From Pigoraptor chileana (Eukaryota > Opisthokonta > Filasterea), in NCBI GenBank assembly GCA_943704495.1, contig CALSCR010002862.1:1-20884 (forward strand): a stretch of 20,884 nucleotides of DNA, read 5' to 3'. Position numbers and translations under genes: made by a program. Shown piece by piece: positions 17,387 to 20,884 of the stretch; position 1 is the stretch's first letter, and each line of letters starts with the position of its first letter. The notes under the pieces are model-generated. The model saw nothing but the letters and a program-made list of their open reading frames with translations. It searched no databases and was not told the DNA's origin.

Positions 17387-19823
17387 ATGTCACCTATCCA
17401 CTTGCATCCACTTTGGGCATACTTTGTCTTGCCCCGCCATTCAGACGCGCGACTTGACGGTTGTGTCGGTATCGTAACGGGTGGTTCCGCCGGCATTGGT
17501 CTACAAACTGCAAAAGCGCTCGCATCACTTGGGATGCACGTTATAATTGGTGGGTCTGCATTCCGGCACTTTTTCTCCCATCATTTTTAGGTTTGCTAAA
17601 GTGTTCGACTTTGTAACTCCTCCAAACAATAGGGTCTCACGTATTTCCCTTAAAAACCCATGTGGATGCATTGTGAACTCATCGCAGGATCGCGCACAGA
17701 AGAAAAAGGGGCGAAGGCAATTGAAGACATCAAAAATGCGTGTCCTAATGCGATTGGTTGGTTTCCTCGGTCTCGCATGTGTGTGCCTTTTGCGCGTTTG
17801 GTTCTCGCCCACCCGTCTAAGTAATGTTTTAACGTCGGCTCATCTTCTTTGCAGTGGATCACATGACAGTGGATACTTCCTCGTTGGCATCAGTTGACAG
17901 CTTTTGCGAAGCCTTTAAACAGAGAAACCTTCCACTCAGTCTCCTGGTTAACAATGGTGAGTCCAGTGCGCGGAGCCGACCGCCGCAGTATGACGTCAGT
18001 GATCATTGCTGAGGGATCGGGCCATGACACACGTAAGGTTGCATATACACACGGAATGCACGCACACACGCACGCACGTACACACACGCGCACACACACA
18101 TCTAATACATACATATACACATCTAATATATACATACACACGCACACGCACACATCACACACACACACACTCACTCAAACACGCACACACGCATACAAAT
18201 GCACATCCCTCTGACAAAGCTGCCGATCATTGTGTACCATAGCGGGTGTGATGCTGGTTCCGCACCGTCTCACCGGCGACGGTGTTGAAGACCACATGGC
18301 AACAAACCACCTCGGACATTTTGCCATGACAACCGCCCTCCTGCCAATTCTCCATCGGTGAGGGAGGTCACTGGCACTCACGAGCTACCTTTGTCACGCC
18401 GCCTCCAAACAAAATTTCAGCCTTCTTCACTTTGCATGCAGATCTCGCAATTGCAATTGCCCCCCCCTCCCCCCCCCCCGCGCTCCAACACTCATTTGTT
18501 TGACTACTTTTTGTGCTCCTTAAGGACAGCTTGCACAGGGCTAAAACAACATGCATGGCGTGCTTGTAATCGCAGATCGTCCACTCCATCGCGAAGGTCG
18601 CGCGTTGTTATTGTCGCTTCTGAAGCGCATCGTCGAGGGTCGATTGACTTTGAAGATATGGAGGGACGGTGCGTTTCAGTGTTTGCTCAGTCATTATTTC
18701 TTGTCAAAACGGAGATCAGATTGATTGCGAATTTGTGCTTTTGATTTTCCATTCAGTTCTCGTGGCTAATATGAGAGAAAGCGAGTGGAAATGGTGTTGG
18801 CTGTTCCTTGTGATATCTCTGCACCCCCGCACACATCAATCGTGCGGCTTTCATCCATTCTAGTACTGATGGAAGAAAAAAACTCCATCTTGCATTTTCG
18901 CAGACACAACTACAATCCGTACGGTGCTTATGCTCGCAGTAAGCTCGCTAATGTAATGCACTGCCGATCCCTTGCAAGAAAGAGCGCGTCATCGATGTAC
19001 CCCGATGTCGATTATGTCAGCGTACATCCTGGCATTGTGTTCAGCGGGCTTTACAGGTGATTTTACACTCTTCCCGCGTGTGTGGTGTGTAATATGCGTG
19101 TATGTGTATATGTGGTTGGGTGGCGGAGTGTGCGGGTTGATGGTGGAGTGAATGTGTGCACAGATGTAAATGGACGGGATTCTTTTCCTGTCTTCATTTT
19201 TAGATAGAGTGCCAGTGATAAATTCAGCAATGCACAAGTGAGGTTTCGTTCAATCGCTTGTGCTGACTGATAGTAAAGGGAAAATGAAGTAAAGATCTTG
19301 TGTTTACCATGTTGCACCTTTGGTCTCAACATACACAATCCTTCTTTTGCGGGCGACACGACACGTGCAGACATCTCTGGTGGCCGTTGGAAATGGTATA
19401 CAACACAGCAGCGCCGTGGATGCTCATGGTGGGTTCGCTGGTGCAGTGTCTGCAATGCATCAACACGATCTTTCAACTAAGTTGTGATATCCATGGGCAT
19501 CGCCCCATGTCACTGACTTGAATACTATATCTCTCATCCAAACGTATACTTCTGTGTGGTCGGTTGACTTACATTTATGTTGACTTACATTTATGTTTCA
19601 TGCATGCGTCCGACAGTCGTGCGAGGCTGGTGCGCGCACCGTTGTGAATGCAGCCCTCGCAAATCCCGTCCATTCTGGTGCTTATTTCAACTGCTTTGCC
19701 GAGGAATCCCCACACGCCAGTGCGGAATCGATCGAATTGCAAGAGTTGCTGTGGGACTGGAGCACACAAAAGGTGCAGCAGTATGCGTGCGGCGGACGGG
19801 CGGGAGTGGCATCTCAACAGTAA
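17387..19823 (+). CDS. Short-chain dehydrogenase/reductase, retinol dehydrogenase/WWOX type
   Basis: An NAD(P)(H)-dependent oxidoreductase of the SDR family; the substrate cannot be told from sequence. Eight exons: 17387-17549, 17688-17756, 17855-17956, 18243-18357, 18576-18668, 18904-19056, 19371-19476, 19617-19823, for 335 residues, typical of the retinol dehydrogenase group. The cofactor motif TGGSAGIG is at 31-38, with an Arg after HVIIGS that favours NADP(H). NNAG is at 110-113, the catalytic Ser in VIVASEAH (about 165), and Tyr190 and Lys194 in YARSK. VHPGIVFSG and SGAYFNCF follow near the C-terminus. Six introns are GT-AG. Intron 7 would begin CTAAGT at 19477 to keep the best protein; the only in-phase GT (GTGCAG at 19441) would drop 12 residues. 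ATG 17387 is the only ATG in the open frame before the cofactor motif, but an upstream exon supplying a membrane anchor cannot be excluded. Confidence 0.9.
18037..18200. repeat. CA-rich simple sequence in intron 3 of the dehydrogenase
   Basis: About 160 bases of CA repeats interrupted by CTAATA, TACATA and ATATAC words. It fills most of the 286-base intron 17957-18242. The Thr-His runs read from it are not coding. Confidence 0.9.
18460..18479. repeat. Poly-C tract in intron 4 of the dehydrogenase
   Basis: Twenty bases of C with a single T, in the 218-base intron 18358-18575. It is one of several long C tracts in introns of this window. Confidence 0.9.
19565..19596. repeat. 16-base tandem duplication before the last acceptor of the dehydrogenase
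   Basis: TGACTTACATTTATGT occurs twice without a gap, ending 20 bases before exon 8. Each copy holds a TTGAC word, a possible branch-point site, so the duplication may have doubled the branch point. Confidence 0.85.
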
Positions 19824-20215
19824 TGCCAGTTTCGAGTTCAGGCAGTCGGGCAAACTGGTTGCACATGGTCGCCTTGAAAGTATCGCCAATGATAAGCATT
19901 CCGTGCCACCGAAGTGATGCATACCCAAACTGGGAGCTACCCGTGCGTCGTTGGCTTCTGCGATAAATGACAAGCGCAAGCGCACGGAATCCATGGTACT
20001 GAATCTGGAATATGATGCAAGACTAGTATGTGGTGTGATTTTGTTACGATATCATGTGTGCATGTTCGAATCGGCGCTGTGCGCACAATTATCAGCACGC
20101 AAAATTGCTGCTGTGTTGCATTAGACACATGCCATGGACTGGTCAAATTGAATCTGATAGGGTCGACAATCCACGTCACTTCGTGGCACGTAGAAACGGC
20201 CATTCAAGGTGAAGT
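19824..20215. other. Convergent 3' intergenic region
   Basis: These 392 bases lie between the stop codons of the dehydrogenase (plus) and the EGF membrane protein (minus). They should hold both 3' UTRs. I see no gene or RNA in them. Confidence 0.55.
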
Positions 20216-20846
20216 TTACTTTTCAGTTTCACGACGATACTCGATCAGATCGAGCTCGGACCGCTGATGGTTGTACATTTCCGCGTGCATTATTGGCTTC
20301 GATGGACGGCGTACGAAGATAACAGCCGCTACAACTATGCAGACGAGCGCAACAACACCACCAACAACACCACCCACAATCGGTGCAACGAGTGACGATG
20401 ATCCGCCACTTGATGTTGACGTTGAACCGGTCGATGGTGACGAACTCGAGCAGTCGGCCCCGCCTGCACATCCACAGTTGGCCCCTGACCAGCCTGTAGT
20501 ACATGTGCATGCGCCCGTGAATCGATCGCACGAAGCCCCGTTCTTGCAAGCACACACTGTGTCACAGTTGGGCCCAAACCGATCGACCGGGCATGACTCG
20601 TTGCAGTAGACGCCCTTCCAACCGGCGAGACAGACACAGCCTTTGAACCGGTTGCACACCCCACCATTCTGGCAATCGCAGTCAAGAGCACAGTTTGGTC
20701 CGTAATGGTTGCTGTTTTCGCATGGCAACAAGCAACCCATGTTTGTCCAGCCATCAAGGCAGATGCACGTGGCGCAAGTCTTAGCAATGCAATGGCTCCC
20801 GCCGAAATAGTTGCACGCATCTCCCGCGTCACTCGGATTGTTAAAC
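20216..20846 (-). CDS. Type I membrane protein with EGF-like repeats, last exon
   Basis: This is the C-terminal exon (209 codons) of a larger cell-surface protein whose earlier exons lie beyond the right edge. The acceptor TTATAG at 20847-20852 precedes an exon starting with the last base of a split codon, then FNNPSDAGDACNYFGG. Cys-rich EGF-like modules of the MEGF type follow (CICLDGWTNMGC; HYGPNCALDCDCQNGG; RFGPNCDTVCACKNGA; CTCTTGWSGANC), then a Ser/Thr/Gly stalk, one transmembrane helix (APIVGGVVGGVVALVCIVVA, with small-residue packing motifs) and a short tail of about 30 residues with Tyr in MYNHQ and IEYRR. It ends with ETEK and a stop at 20216. The ligand and function are unknown. The intron upstream has a long C tract that reaches the window end. 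Confidence 0.87.
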
Positions 20847-20862
20847 CTATAAGTATAATAGC

Positions 20863-20884
20863 AGGGGGGGGGGGGGAGGGGGGG
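20863..20884. repeat. Poly-G tract at the window end
   Basis: Twenty-two bases of G with one A, cut by the window edge. On the minus strand it is a C tract 16 bases upstream of the splice acceptor of the EGF membrane protein exon, so it is probably the pyrimidine tract of that intron. Long homopolymers like this often break assemblies. Confidence 0.9.

Noticed and set aside
20055-20080. GTTCGAATC word suggestive of a tRNA T-loop
   Set aside because: The flanking bases do not form the T-stem or an acceptor stem, and no anticodon arm is visible upstream.
20335-20832. 165-residue minus-strand open frame overlapping the EGF membrane exon
   Set aside because: It is a frame-shifted shadow; the neighbouring frame has EGF cysteine spacing, a transmembrane helix and a splice acceptor.
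1-20884. Transposon, virus-derived element or CRISPR array
   Set aside because: I saw no reverse transcriptase, integrase, transposase or capsid motif, no long terminal repeats and no spaced direct-repeat array.

Overview
The window is nuclear DNA of a eukaryote. Genes are dense on both strands, and most are split by short GT-AG introns of about 100-310 bases with variable phases. Intergenic and intronic DNA carries dinucleotide microsatellites (TG/CA), poly-C/poly-G runs and a TTC run. The gene content is an EGF/laminin-G secreted protein, a membrane EGF receptor-like protein, a kinase plus PARP gene, and a free-methionine-R-sulfoxide reductase (a family of unicellular organisms, missing from animals). 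That mix fits a unicellular relative of animals, such as a choanoflagellate or another holozoan protist. This is an inference from content, not a species identification.

Layout, left to right. (1) 291-816, minus: 5' part of COQ10, a coenzyme Q-binding START-domain protein of mitochondria; it runs off the left edge. (2) 1234-3716, plus: a seven-exon TPR protein matching Acl4, the dedicated chaperone of ribosomal protein uL4. These two genes diverge from a shared 417-base spacer. (3) 4144-5160, minus: a four-exon gene for a 223-residue membrane-anchored protein that I do not recognise. (4) 5161-6493: no assignable gene, but a good TATA box, a 16-base perfect palindrome and two hairpins. (5) 6494-9739, minus: a decayed gene whose remains read WD40 repeats, coiled coil, protein kinase, coiled coil, PARP catalytic domain. 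(6) 10345-11454, plus: a complete four-exon free-methionine-R-sulfoxide reductase. (7) 11455-12779: no assignable gene. (8) 12780-16430, plus: an intronless 1216-residue secreted protein with eight EGF-like and four laminin-G domains. (9) 17387-19823, plus: an eight-exon short-chain dehydrogenase of the retinol dehydrogenase/WWOX type. One of its introns seems to begin CTAAGT instead of GTAAGT. (10) 20216-20846, minus: the last exon of a type I membrane protein with EGF repeats; it continues past the right edge.

The genes do not form a pathway. COQ10 (respiratory quinone handling), Acl4 (ribosome assembly), methionine sulfoxide repair and the dehydrogenase are housekeeping functions. The two EGF proteins belong to the cell surface and extracellular matrix. 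The most unusual item is the kinase-PARP gene. Its architecture joins phosphorylation and ADP-ribosylation in one polypeptide, but this copy carries at least seven reading-frame breaks and is best read as a pseudogene whose intact relatives should be sought elsewhere in the genome.
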